Positions 9,107-18,400 of a stretch of DNA of 64,000 bases are shown one piece after another; within the stretch, counting starts at the first letter, position 1, and each line of letters begins with the position of its first letter. Made by a program: the position numbers and the translations under genes. Origin of the DNA: an uncultured Blastocatellia bacterium (lineage in GTDB: Bacteria > Acidobacteriota > Blastocatellia > Chloracidobacteriales > Chloracidobacteriaceae). Below the pieces are notes generated by a model. The model did no database searches and had not been told where the DNA came from. It saw only the letters and a program-made list of their open reading frames with translations. Location of the stretch: positions 32,144-96,143 of the forward strand of contig CALGZC010000008.1 of the NCBI GenBank assembly GCA_937934745.1, read 5' to 3'.

Positions 9107-9400
9107 ATGGCTGTCACTATCGAACTTTCTTCGGTGTACCTTCCCCTGACGGAGAACACCCGCGCCGTGTCGGTTGAAGCGAGCACGGTTGGCGAGGCGT
9201 TGCGGAAACTGACCGAAAAATACAGCAAGTTGAGCAAGGAGATTTACAACGGACGCGGACTACGGCAGCCAACCGTCAGCATTTATGTCAACAGCCGTGA
9301 CATCAACACGCTGGATGACATCAACACCCGTCTGGAAAACGGTGATGTTGTCACAGTTGTGCCCTTGGTGGGGTGGAAACGCCCATACGGGGCGGTTTGA
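9107..9400 (+). CDS. MoaD/ThiS-like ubiquitin-fold small protein without a Gly-Gly tail
   Basis: A 97-residue protein with the beta-grasp pattern of MoaD/ThiS/CysO proteins: TIELSSVYLPLTENTRAVSV, VGEALRKLTEKY, an RQPTVSIYVNSRDI strand and LENGDVVTVVPLVG at the end. Members normally end in Gly-Gly, which is adenylated and turned into a thiocarboxylate sulfur carrier. Here the end reads PLVGWKRPYGAV, so the tail lacks two adjacent glycines. The ATG at 9107 has GCGGAG 10 bases upstream; a TTG at 9077 is a poorer choice. The DUF1684 lipoprotein gene follows after 5 bases, so the two are likely co-transcribed. Confidence 0.8.
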   Translation: MAVTIELSSVYLPLTENTRAVSVEASTVGEALRKLTEKYSKLSKEIYNGRGLRQPTVSIYVNSRDINTLDDINTRLENGDVVTVVPLVGWKRPYGAV

Positions 9401-9405
9401 CGACA

Positions 9406-10161
9406 ATGGGGTGCGTTGGCGGTATTGATCCCGCGGGGCGGCGGACGGAAGGGTGGGGCCTTGCCGGCCGCAGCCTCCTTGTAGCCGGTATTGTATGGAG
9501 CCTCCCCGGCTGTGCCACGGATGCGCCGCGCCTCGTGCGGCCGCCGGCGGCTTCGGCCGAAGCGGCATCTGGCGGTGCTCTCACGCAGGTGCTGGAAGAT
9601 CCGCTGACGCCGGTCGAAGTGGCCGCCCAAGCGATCCTGGCCCAGCGTCAGATGAAAGATCGCGCCTTCAAGCAGGCGGACGACTCACCGCTGCCACCCG
9701 ACCGCCGGGCAACCTTCACGGGATTGAATTACTTCCCGTTTGACGCACGGTATCGTTTCGTCGTCAAGCTCGAACCGTGTCCGCAGGAATCCCGCATTGA
9801 AACGGCGACGACCCAGTCAGACGATGTTCGCCGCTACCGCTGCGCAGGTGTCTTTCGGTTCAAGGTGGATGATGTGCCCTGCACACTGCTGGCCCTGACA
9901 CCGGACCTAGGTGTTCCCGATGCTGCGCCAGATCTGTTTATCCCGTTTCGGGACGCGACCTCGGGTCAGGAAACGTATGCTGCCGGGCGCTACCTACAGC
10001 TCAAACGACGAAGTCCAGAAGCAGCCTATGTTTTGGACTTCAACCAGGCGTTTAATCCCTACTGCGCGTACGGGGGCAACTACAGCTGTCCCCTTCCACC
10101 GCCGGAAAATCACCTACCGGTAGCAATTCGCGCCGGCGAAAAGCAGCCATCTTGGGACTGA
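9406..10161 (+). CDS. DUF1684-family lipoprotein
   Basis: A 251-residue protein. The N-terminus has a hydrophobic run (SLLVAGIVWSLPGC) ending in a lipobox-like LPGC, so it is probably a lipoprotein. The C-terminal half carries DUF1684 features: RRATFTGLNYFPFDARYRF, a core strand region, and the very typical DFNQAFNPYCAYGGNYSCPLP block, followed by ENHLPVAIRAGEK. The function of DUF1684 is not established. A GTG at 9373 would lengthen it but would overlap the preceding gene; the ATG at 9406 is preferred. It follows the MoaD-like gene closely. Confidence 0.85.
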   Translation: MGCVGGIDPAGRRTEGWGLAGRSLLVAGIVWSLPGCATDAPRLVRPPAASAEAASGGALTQVLEDPLTPVEVAAQAILAQRQMKDRAFKQADDSPLPPDRRATFTGLNYFPFDARYRFVVKLEPCPQESRIETATTQSDDVRRYRCAGVFRFKVDDVPCTLLALTPDLGVPDAAPDLFIPFRDATSGQETYAAGRYLQLKRRSPEAAYVLDFNQAFNPYCAYGGNYSCPLPPPENHLPVAIRAGEKQPSWD

Positions 10162-10715
10162 GGGGATCGCCGAGAGCCAAGCTGGACGCGGAGAAGCTGG
10201 CCTGAACTAAGAAGCTGGGCCTGTAGGTGTCGGCGCACAACACAACCGGGAGCCGGCGGAGGCAGAGGGCACGCAGGCCAGAGGCGCGCAGCACTGTTGC
10301 TCAACCTTGGTTGCTAAACGCACGGCGCGACGTTCTACTGCCCCAAACGTAGAGGTGACTGCCGACGCACGGCATCCCGCATGCCGGCAGGCACTGGAAG
10401 CGCAGGGGCAGGCAAAACAATGCGACATCCGACCAGCTTCTCTGCCACAGGGTGCGTTTTTCAACTACTATTACTATTGTTGGTGAACACTCGGACGGCG
10501 TTCCGATGGGTTGTTCTGTGGAACGGTGGATGGAAACCCTCATGCTCAGCCGGTGCCTCCGGAACGGAAGGCCGCTTGGTGATACGCGGCTTGAGTCACA
10601 CGCCGGTCAGGGCTATCGTCAGACACACTGCCCGGTTAGGACTGACCGACAACCGGCCGCGCCGTCCTGCCCATCTCTGCCGGCCATAACCGCCTATTGA
10701 GCGAGGTGCTTTGCC
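10162..10715. other. 554-base gap without a convincing gene
   Basis: Short open frames exist on both strands but none has a family match I recognise, a good ribosome site or natural-looking protein composition. No tRNA, known riboswitch core or strong terminator was found. It may contain the spoVR promoter. Confidence 0.5.
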
Positions 10716-12131
10716 GTGGACAAAGAAATCGCCGATCTTGAGCAATCCCTGGAGCGTATTTGGGCGATTGCCCGTGATTTTGGGTTAGACCCGTTTCCGG
10801 TCAACTTCGAGATTGTTCCTGCGACGGTGATGTACGAAATCGGCTCGTATGCCCTACCGGGACGTTTCTCACACTGGACATTCGGCAAGGCTTACCACCG
10901 GATGAAAACCCTGTATGACTTTGGGCTATCGCGCATTTACGAAGTTGTCATCAACACCAATCCGGCCTACGGCTTTCTGCTGGATACCAATTCACCGTTG
11001 CAGAACAAGCTTGTGATGGCCCATGTCCTCGGGCACGTGGATTTCTTCAAAAACAACGCTTACTTTGCCTATACCAACCGCCGGATGGTGGATGAGGTCA
11101 ATCTCCATGCAGCACGCATTGAGGAATACGAATTCAAATATGGACGCAAAATCGTCGAAGCTTTCTTAGACGCCGTACTGTCTATTGAGGAGCACATTGA
11201 TCCTGATTTCTTTATTCGTAAGGAACGGAATGTTCCTGCTTCGCCGGAAAAGAAAAAGCCTGCACCGGGCAAGGAAAATCCCTTTGAAGACATCCTCCGG
11301 CTTGGTGAAAAGCCGGTGACTGAAACCATGCCCTCGCCTAAGCGGAAACCCGGTGAGCCTGTCTATCCTGAAAAAGACCTGGTCTGGTTTATTGCGACCT
11401 ATTCACCGGTGCTCGAAGACTGGCAGCGCGACATCATGATGATGATTCATGATGAAATGCTGTATTTTGTTCCACAAATGCAGACGAAGATCATGAATGA
11501 AGGCTGGGCTAGTTACTGGCATGCGCGCATCATGCGTGAGCTGTGCGAAAGTACAGATGAGTTTGTCGAATTTGCAGAACTCCACGCCTCGGTTGTGTCA
11601 CCACACAAAGGACAACTCAACCCGTATTACCTGGGCTTTAAAATTTTTGAAGATATTGAGCGCCGCTGGGACAACCCGACACCGGAGGAGCGCGAAGCCT
11701 ACGGCCGCCCCGGCGGTCAAGGGCGTGAAAAAATCTTTGAGGTGCGCGAAGTCGACAATGACGTGTCGTTTTTGCGCAATTACCTGACCGAGGAACTCGT
11801 TGAAGAGCTTGACCTCTATGTGTACGAGTTGGTGGACGACGAGGAGTGGACCATCACCGAAAAACAGTGGGAGCGCGTCCGGGATCAGTTAGTAGCCAAC
11901 ATGACCAACTTTGGGTTTCCTTACATTGAGGTCACGGATGGCGACTACAACCGCAACCGTGAGCTGTACCTGACGCACCGGTTTGAAGGGGCGGAGTTGG
12001 ACTTAAAGTATGCCCGCAAAGTCCTGGAGTATGTCTATCAACTCTGGGGACGTCCGGTTCATTTGGAAACGCGCGTGGATAATGAGCCACGCACGCTGCA
12101 TTACGATGGTAGTAGCCACGGTGAAGATTAG
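10716..12131 (+). CDS. spoVR: SpoVR-family protein
   Basis: A 471-residue soluble protein matching SpoVR/YcgB along its length: [36 protein letters not shown], the [19 protein letters not shown] block, and later [18 protein letters not shown] and [18 protein letters not shown] (each quoted in part). SpoVR was found through a spore-cortex defect in Bacillus, but the family is widespread in bacteria that do not sporulate, where its role is unclear. Start is GTG at 10716 with GAGGTG 7 bases upstream. In many proteobacteria it sits with prkA and yeaH; neither is present here. thiC follows after 76 bases. Confidence 0.93.
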   Translation: MDKEIADLEQSLERIWAIARDFGLDPFPVNFEIVPATVMYEIGSYALPGRFSHWTFGKAYHRMKTLYDFGLSRIYEVVINTNPAYGFLLDTNSPLQNKLVMAHVLGHVDFFKNNAYFAYTNRRMVDEVNLHAARIEEYEFKYGRKIVEAFLDAVLSIEEHIDPDFFIRKERNVPASPEKKKPAPGKENPFEDILRLGEKPVTETMPSPKRKPGEPVYPEKDLVWFIATYSPVLEDWQRDIMMMIHDEMLYFVPQMQTKIMNEGWASYWHARIMRELCESTDEFVEFAELHASVVSPHKGQLNPYYLGFKIFEDIERRWDNPTPEEREAYGRPGGQGREKIFEVREVDNDVSFLRNYLTEELVEELDLYVYELVDDEEWTITEKQWERVRDQLVANMTNFGFPYIEVTDGDYNRNRELYLTHRFEGAELDLKYARKVLEYVYQLWGRPVHLETRVDNEPRTLHYDGSSHGED

Positions 12132-12207
12132 CGGCACTTGATGCCTCGATGACTTCATGATCCCCGGACCGGGCGGATCCGACGCTTGAATAAGGGAGGA
12201 AACCACC

Positions 12208-13560
12208 GTGCGTGGTGAGTATCAGACGCTTCGCATGCTGGCCCTGGAGGGCAAAATCACCGGGGAAATGATCGCTGTCGCCGAAGATGAGCGGCTAGAC
12301 CCAGAATTTATCCGCCAGGGACTTGCCGACGGGACAATTGTCATTCCCAAAAACATCTACCACGACTTCCGCCCGATTGGGATCGGCAAGGGACTGCGGA
12401 CAAAGGTTAACGCCAATATCGGCGCGTCGGGCTACCACCAGTTGCTTGAAGAGGAAATCATCAAGCTGCGCACTGCCGTTCAGTACGGTGCCGACAGCGT
12501 CATGGACCTCTCCACGGGTACTGACCTGGACTTGATCCGTGAAACGCTCATCCGTGAAAGCCCGCTGATGTTGGGGACGGTGCCGATTTACCAAGTGGCA
12601 GCCGAAGGCTCCATTTTGAAGATGGACCCGGAAACATTGTTCGCCGTGATTGAGAAACAAGCCCGGCAAGGCGTGGACTACATGACGGTGCACTGCGGCG
12701 TCACAAAGGAAACAGTTGCAAAGTTACGCCGTCACCAGCGGATTGAGGGCATTGTCAGTCGTGGCGGAGCGCTGCTGGCAGCTTATATTGAGGCGACGGG
12801 GAACGAAAATCCTCTCTATGAGCAGTTTGACCGTTTGTGCGACATCTTTGCGCGGTACGATGTGACCTTTTCGCTCGGTGACGGGCTGCGGCCGGGCGCA
12901 ACCGGTGATGCCAGCGACCGCGGTCAGTTGGCTGAACTCCTCGTGCTCGGCGAACTAGTGGCGCGCGCACGTGACAAGGGCTGTCAGGTGATGGTGGAAG
13001 GCCCGGGCCATGTTCCGCTTGACCAGATTGTAGCAAACGTCCAGCTCCAGAAGCGCGTTTGCGACGGCGCGCCGTTTTACGTGTTAGGGCCGCTGACCTG
13101 CGACGTCGCGCCGGGCTACGACCATATTACCGGTGCAATCGGCGGTGCTATTGCGGCTGCCGCCGGTACGGATATGCTGTGCTATGTGACACCGGCCGAA
13201 CATTTGCGCCTCCCCGACCGGCAAGATGTGATTGAAGGCGTGATTGCGACGCGGATTGCGGCGCATTCGGGTGATTTGGTCAAGGGGGTCAAGGGCGCCA
13301 AGGCGTGGAACGATCAGATGTCCCGCTACCGGAAACAACTGGATTGGGACGGGATGTTCCGGTTGGCGATGGACCCGGAGAAAGCACGGCGGTACAAGGA
13401 GGAATCTGAAGCGGCGAATGCCAAGGTCTGCTCCATGTGCGGCAGTCTGTGCTCGATCAATCTGGACAACGCTGCGCTTGAGAAATTTGCCCGCGAACAA
13501 CCGGACACGTCGGAGAAAGTCATCGGCACGGGGTCGGCAACGGTCGCTGTCGGGCGCTGA
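12208..13560 (+). CDS. thiC: Phosphomethylpyrimidine synthase ThiC
   Basis: A 450-residue radical SAM enzyme that converts aminoimidazole ribotide into the hydroxymethylpyrimidine phosphate of thiamine. Visible blocks: [64 protein letters not shown] (in part) and the C-terminal iron-sulfur motif [10 protein letters not shown]. It is the shorter form that lacks the N-terminal domain of the Escherichia coli enzyme. Start is GTG at 12208 with GGGAGGA 7 bases upstream. The upstream 76 bases are too short for a thi-box riboswitch and I see none. A small hairpin CGGCTT-GAA-AAGCCG (13573-13587) follows the stop. Confidence 0.95.
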   Translation: MRGEYQTLRMLALEGKITGEMIAVAEDERLDPEFIRQGLADGTIVIPKNIYHDFRPIGIGKGLRTKVNANIGASGYHQLLEEEIIKLRTAVQYGADSVMDLSTGTDLDLIRETLIRESPLMLGTVPIYQVAAEGSILKMDPETLFAVIEKQARQGVDYMTVHCGVTKETVAKLRRHQRIEGIVSRGGALLAAYIEATGNENPLYEQFDRLCDIFARYDVTFSLGDGLRPGATGDASDRGQLAELLVLGELVARARDKGCQVMVEGPGHVPLDQIVANVQLQKRVCDGAPFYVLGPLTCDVAPGYDHITGAIGGAIAAAAGTDMLCYVTPAEHLRLPDRQDVIEGVIATRIAAHSGDLVKGVKGAKAWNDQMSRYRKQLDWDGMFRLAMDPEKARRYKEESEAANAKVCSMCGSLCSINLDNAALEKFAREQPDTSEKVIGTGSATVAVGR

Positions 13561-13588
13561 AGTCACGCGCGTCGGCTTGAAAAGCCGC

Positions 13589-13617
13589 TTGACATTAGGC
13601 GTCAGCCCACCTACCCT
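13589..13617 (+). promoter_or_regulatory. Sigma-70-type promoter for the tRNA-Val/tRNA-Asp unit
   Basis: TTGACA at 13589-13594 is a perfect -35 box; 17 bases later TACCCT at 13612-13617 is a modest -10 box. Transcription would start near 13625, about 20 bases before the first tRNA. Confidence 0.6.
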
Positions 13618-13645
13618 GTCGTTCTCCGGCATTGGGTGCGGTCAC

Positions 13646-13720
13646 GGGCGGTTAGCTCAGTGGTAGAGCATCGGTCTTACACACCGGAGGTCACTGGTTC
13701 GAGCCCAGTACCGCCCACCA
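13646..13720 (+). tRNA. tRNA-Val (UAC)
   Basis: The acceptor arms GGGCGGT and ACCGCCC pair fully. The D arm contains TAGCTCAGTGGTAGAGC, the anticodon loop is CTTACAC with anticodon TAC at 13678-13680, and the T arm has GGTTCGAGCC. The CCA end is encoded (13718-13720). It is followed after about 65 bases by tRNA-Asp and shares its promoter and terminator. Confidence 0.96.
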
Positions 13721-13785
13721 CGTCACAGGCGAACGGTCGTAGGCGATGTGGTTTGCCGGAGCAGACAGGTTGTGAGGTAAATTGT

Positions 13786-13862
<77 letters not shown>

Positions 13863-13872
13863 CACTTTCACG

Positions 13873-13917
13873 GGGAAAAGCCGTTCTTCAGCGCGTGGAG
13901 GGCGGCTTTTCCCTTTT
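13873..13917 (+). terminator. Rho-independent terminator after the tRNA pair
   Basis: GGGAAAAGCCG (13873-13883) and CGGCTTTTCCC (13903-13913) form a perfect 11-bp stem with a 19-base loop, followed by TTTT and a pyrimidine-rich stretch. It lies 10 bases after tRNA-Asp. Confidence 0.85.
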
Positions 13918-13961
13918 CCTTGCCTATCGCACGTCTGACTTGTCCCGGCTGCCCTGCACCC

Positions 13962-14438
13962 ATGCCGCTCACTCATACTGACGAAACCGGACGGGTCGCC
14001 ATGGTGGATGTGACGGACAAACCTTCCACCGACCGAACGGCTGTCGCCACCGGGGCAGTGTACATGCAACCGGAAACACTCGATGCCATTCGGGCACGAA
14101 CGACGCCAAAAGGCGATCCGCTTGAAACGGCACGGTTGGCGGGGATTCTGGCTGCGAAGCAAACCGACCGCTTGATTCCGCTCTGCCATACGTTGCCGCT
14201 GACCTATGTCAACGTCGAGTTGACGCTTTCAGCCGACCACATTGCGATTACGGCAACGGCACGCACGCGCGCCGGCACCGGCGTTGAGATGGAAGCCCTC
14301 ACGGCCGTGAGTGTGGCGGCGCTAACGTTATTTGATATGTGCAAGGCCATTGATCGGACCATGCGGATTACTGACATTCGGGTGCAATCCAAAACCGGTG
14401 GCAAGTCTGACCGGAGCACTGCCGGTGGGGAAGCGTAA
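13962..14438 (+). CDS. moaC: Cyclic pyranopterin monophosphate synthase MoaC
   Basis: A 158-residue enzyme of molybdenum cofactor synthesis; with MoaA it turns GTP into cyclic pyranopterin monophosphate. Family blocks visible: [14 protein letters not shown] near the start, [20 protein letters not shown] with the conserved Cys-His, [23 protein letters not shown] (in part), and KTGGKSD at the end. An in-frame TTG at 13920 is possible but the ATG at 13962 gives the usual length. No moaA is in the window. The cheR-like gene begins 2 bases after its stop, so they are probably translated from one message. Confidence 0.95.
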   Translation: MPLTHTDETGRVAMVDVTDKPSTDRTAVATGAVYMQPETLDAIRARTTPKGDPLETARLAGILAAKQTDRLIPLCHTLPLTYVNVELTLSADHIAITATARTRAGTGVEMEALTAVSVAALTLFDMCKAIDRTMRITDIRVQSKTGGKSDRSTAGGEA

Positions 14439-14440
14439 GG

Positions 14441-15286
14441 ATGCCGGCTAGGAAGCGACAACCGTCCAATCCCCATTTTCCACTTCTGGAACGGGCGCTG
14501 GCCGATGTGTACGGTTGGGCTCCAAACGTCGGCCTGCGGGCGGCATTGCAGGCCGTCGTCACAGACAAAGCGCGGCGCTTGCTGTTCGATGAGGTCACAT
14601 ACTGCCGTGTGGCAGCGCAGTCACCCGGTGAACTGCATTCGGTCGCCGAAGAAATTGCCCTGGGAGAAACGAGCTTCTTTCGTGAACCGGAGCAGTTTCG
14701 TGCGCTATGGCACCTTGTGCTGCCGGAACTCATTGAGAAACGGTCCGGCGTCAAGCGGCTTCGATTGTGGAGCGCCGGGTGTTCGACGGGTGAAGAGCCG
14801 TTTTCACTGGCCATGTTACTGGAGGATTTGCTCGGTGATGCGCCTGACTGGCGACTTGAAATTCTGGCCGTCGATCTGCGCAGTAAAGCGCTACTGCATG
14901 CCAGTCAGGGGCGCTACCATCCGCTCCAGTTGCGCAATCTTGACCCGACGTTGCGTGACCGCTTTTTCCACGGGGTCTATGCGCCGGATGCGCCGCCGGG
15001 TGAACTTGACCGGCGACTGCGGCGCAACATTCGGCTCCGTCACGCCAATCTCTATGACCCGCACCTGTGGCAGCACCTGCCAGGGCCGTTTGATGTCATT
15101 GTATGCAGTAATGTCCTGACCCACATGCACCACACGGCCATTCAGCAAACAACTACCCGTCTGCAACAAGCGCTGGCACCGGGCGGCTATCTGCTCGTGG
15201 GGAGTACAGAAGCCGGCCTTGTCGCCCAACCGCGTTTACGCCCCTCACCGACGCTGCCCGGCGGCTTTTTCCACCGGAACGAGTAA
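14441..15286 (+). CDS. CheR-type SAM-dependent methyltransferase (orphan)
   Basis: A 281-residue protein with CheR order: an N-terminal helical part with GETSFFREPEQF (residues 75-86), the SAM-binding LWSAGCSTGEEPFSLAMLL (in part, 110-127), LEILAVDLRSKAL and FDVIVCSNVLTHM. CheR enzymes methylate glutamates of chemoreceptors. The usual CRNV(L/M) after the third motif is CSNVL here and the following aromatic pair is replaced by histidines. No receptor, CheA, CheW or CheB lies in the window, so the substrate is unknown; it may belong to another signalling pathway. It starts 2 bases after moaC. Confidence 0.88.
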   Translation: MPARKRQPSNPHFPLLERALADVYGWAPNVGLRAALQAVVTDKARRLLFDEVTYCRVAAQSPGELHSVAEEIALGETSFFREPEQFRALWHLVLPELIEKRSGVKRLRLWSAGCSTGEEPFSLAMLLEDLLGDAPDWRLEILAVDLRSKALLHASQGRYHPLQLRNLDPTLRDRFFHGVYAPDAPPGELDRRLRRNIRLRHANLYDPHLWQHLPGPFDVIVCSNVLTHMHHTAIQQTTTRLQQALAPGGYLLVGSTEAGLVAQPRLRPSPTLPGGFFHRNE

Positions 15287-15422
15287 AAAACCGTGGGGCG
15301 CTTGTTCACGGCATCCTCCCGACACCGTCCAACTGCGTCTCGCCTGGCGAAGAACTCGGTCTTGAGGCTGCGTCGCAAGCAATCGTCCAACTGTGCAGTC
15401 TTCGCAGTGACGGTGTGGTGAA

Positions 15423-18400
15423 CTAAAACCGCTTGGTCACACGCACGTCAAACCCAAAGTTACCTTGCTGGTCACGCAAACCGATAATCGAAAGATTGTT
15501 TCGCAGGCGATACTCAATGAGAATAATCTGCTCCTCGGCTGTGGCCAGATTGGTTGAGAAGGTCACAGTCAGGTCCTTTGTAATCCGTCGTCCGACGGTT
15601 AGCCGTGCCGTCGGATCACCCCCGCGGCCGACAAGCAACGGGTCAATTTGAAACCGATTGATCCCGAACAGTCGTCCGGTCTGCTCTTCAATGCGCTCGG
15701 TCAACAACTCGGACAGCAACGTCGTCGCGGCGCTGATGTTTGCCTGCTGGGCAGCCGTCATCGTATTGGCGATCTCTGGTGGCGGCAACCGCCCGGTAGC
15801 CAGTAAGGACAGAATACTTGACTGGGGCAAGTTGGGTTCGGAACGCAAAATCGGGTTGAAGTTGTCGGCCGTCCCGGTCAGGCCGACAATGATGCGATAG
15901 CCCTGAATGGTTGCCTCGGCCTGAATATCATAGAACGTTCCGCCTGTTGGTCCTTCGGGTAGGGAGACAACGCCACGTGTCACTTCAAAGCGGTCATTAC
16001 GAAACTCCAACTGCCCGCGCGTAATAAGAATCCGGCCGGAAACGTCGGGATTGTCCAGCGAACCGCGCAGACGCAGCGAGGCCGACCCAACGACGTCCGC
16101 AATGTTGTTCCGAATAAACAGCGTATCGGGCGCTTCAACACGCACGTCAAGCGTCGTAAACGTGCTGCGCCGGTCACGTGTTTGAAGAGAGGTGCCAACG
16201 CCGCCCAAACCGATAAACTGGGTGCGCACCAGCGTCGCCAAATCGGTGTTGGTTGTGTATTCAGCCCGCTTAATGCGCACCACGCCACTCAAAACCTGTA
16301 GCGACCGATTTCCCTGCAGGATCAGATCGCCATCGGCCAGCGACCGAATATCGCGGGGATACTTCACGCGGATGTTTTCCGCACGCAATCCAAAACGCCA
16401 CCGCACGTCGGTCAGCCTTTCAAAAACGGCCCCACCTGTCGCTTCAATCTTGCCGCCGCCGGCATCGGCCGTCAGTGTTTCGATTTGCGCCCGGTTGGCG
16501 TTGAACAAGATGCGCCCGCCGCCGTTTTCAATTGCCAGCGGAAATTCCGTAATCCGCAGGCCAAAGTCGTCAATATCGGTGTAGCCCGTCAGACGTGGAT
16601 TCAGCAAGCTCCCGGTGATCTTCGCCTTAATGGTCAACAAACCACGGGAAGTCACCCGTCTCGAAAACGCCCGCAGCAGCTTGAGATCAATGCGCCCCTC
16701 GGCCGTAATGACGTCGCGTCCGCCGGTCAGGCCTAGCCGTCCACTCAGGTTCAGTGAAGTGGTATCGCCTTGTTCATCTTTCAGGTGAAACTGCGTGAAG
16801 TCCAGGGCGCGGTCGCTGAGCGAAAACCGGAGTGGCCCATCGTTGACCACAATGTAGTTGTCAACCGTTGCCCCCAGCTCACCCAACGGCACAATCAGAC
16901 GCAGGGTGGCAATGTCGCCGGTGAGGGTGAGTTTGCCGGTCGTGAAGCCACCGACATCGGTTGCCGGATCAACGCTGTAGAGCGGGCCGGACAAGCGCAG
17001 CCGCCCGGTGATGTCACCCCGGAGGTTCTGCGGCCCGATGTCAAAAACGGCCAGAACCGGTGTGAGCGGCGTTTGGTCGAAGTCGAATTGGCTTTCAACC
17101 AGCAGCGCCAGCTCGCCATCTGGGTTGAGGTACGTCACGGTGGCATCAGCGTAGTAGGTATAGTCACGGTACCGCGCTGCAAGCCTGACGGCAGCTTGTT
17201 CACCGGCAGTATCGCTGGCGGCAGTCAACCGCACATCCGTAAAGTCGTCCCCTGCAACGGTTAGCTTGTCGCTGCCCACTTGAAGGGCAAAGTCAAGGTG
17301 GCCGGACAAGATGCGGTTGACGGTTGAAGTTGAGGTGGCGTCGAACGTGACCAAACCGGTAACGGATAAGTCTGACCGTCCAACGGCACGCGCCAAGGTC
17401 ATCACGTCGAGGCCGTCTGAACGTAAGGTCACACTGTAGGCACCATCTGCCGGACGATAGCTCCCATAGCCGGTGACAACACCGGATGGAAAGCGCGCTT
17501 CAAGTCCTTTCAGCGTCAAGCCATTGTCCTGGAACACCACCCGTGCTTCACCGCGCTTCAGGTCTCCAAGTGGCGTTTTGACCATTGTCAACGCCAGTGT
17601 GCCGCCACCGCGCACCTGCTCAACGACTGTCACCCAGTCCCGTGGCGACAGTCCGACTTGCAGTGCCTTGAGCGTTGGCAGCCCGGTCAGAGCAAGCTTC
17701 CCATCGGCGCGTCCACCTAGGGCACTGAGCTGCTCGCCGAGCGCCTTGGTCGCCGGTATGGCACGGGCAATGGCACCGAGCGAAGTCAACTTGAGTTCGT
17801 ATGCATCGAGCTTGACGCGCGTCGGTCGGTTGTCCGTCCAACCGCTGTCAAAGGCGACGATCAGGCAGCCGCCGTCGGGCTGAACCAGCGAGGCTTCTCT
17901 GACAATCACGCCAGTCGGAGAGGTCTCAAACTCAATGGCGGCGCGTCCGATATGCTGGTCGTTGACACGAATATCCCCGACGCTGGCCGTGCCGGCAGCA
18001 GTGAGCGCCGATAGCTTACCGGAAACCAGCTTACCGGAAACTGTTGCCGTGATGTCACCGGTGCCGTACACCTCCAGTCGGGTGTCTGCGGTTTGGTCCG
18101 CCGAAGCCGGCAGGGTGAGGCCAAGCCGACGGGCTAGAATTTGCACTTCGTGGACTTCCGGTGTGTGATAGTCGAGTGTGGCTTCGACGGCACGCGCCCG
18201 CCAACGGTAACGCCCAGAACCGGTCAGCGTCCCCTGCCCGACATGCGCGACCAGTGATTCAACGGCTACGACGCCCGGTGTTATGACCACCCGCGCTTCG
18301 GTTGTCAGGGGCAGCTTGTCGGCGTCAGGCGCACCTTCCGGCGGTGGCGACTGTCCGGTGAACTGGGCCTGCACGCGCCCCTGAACTTGTCTGGTGTCTA

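Noticed and set aside
10381..10700. Small genes in the 10.2-10.7 kb gap
   Set aside because: The open frames have unnatural composition, no family match and no good ribosome site.
12132..12207. Thiamine (TPP) riboswitch before thiC
   Set aside because: The gap to spoVR is only 76 bases and has no CTGAGA-type thi-box core; thiC seems to lack a riboswitch here.
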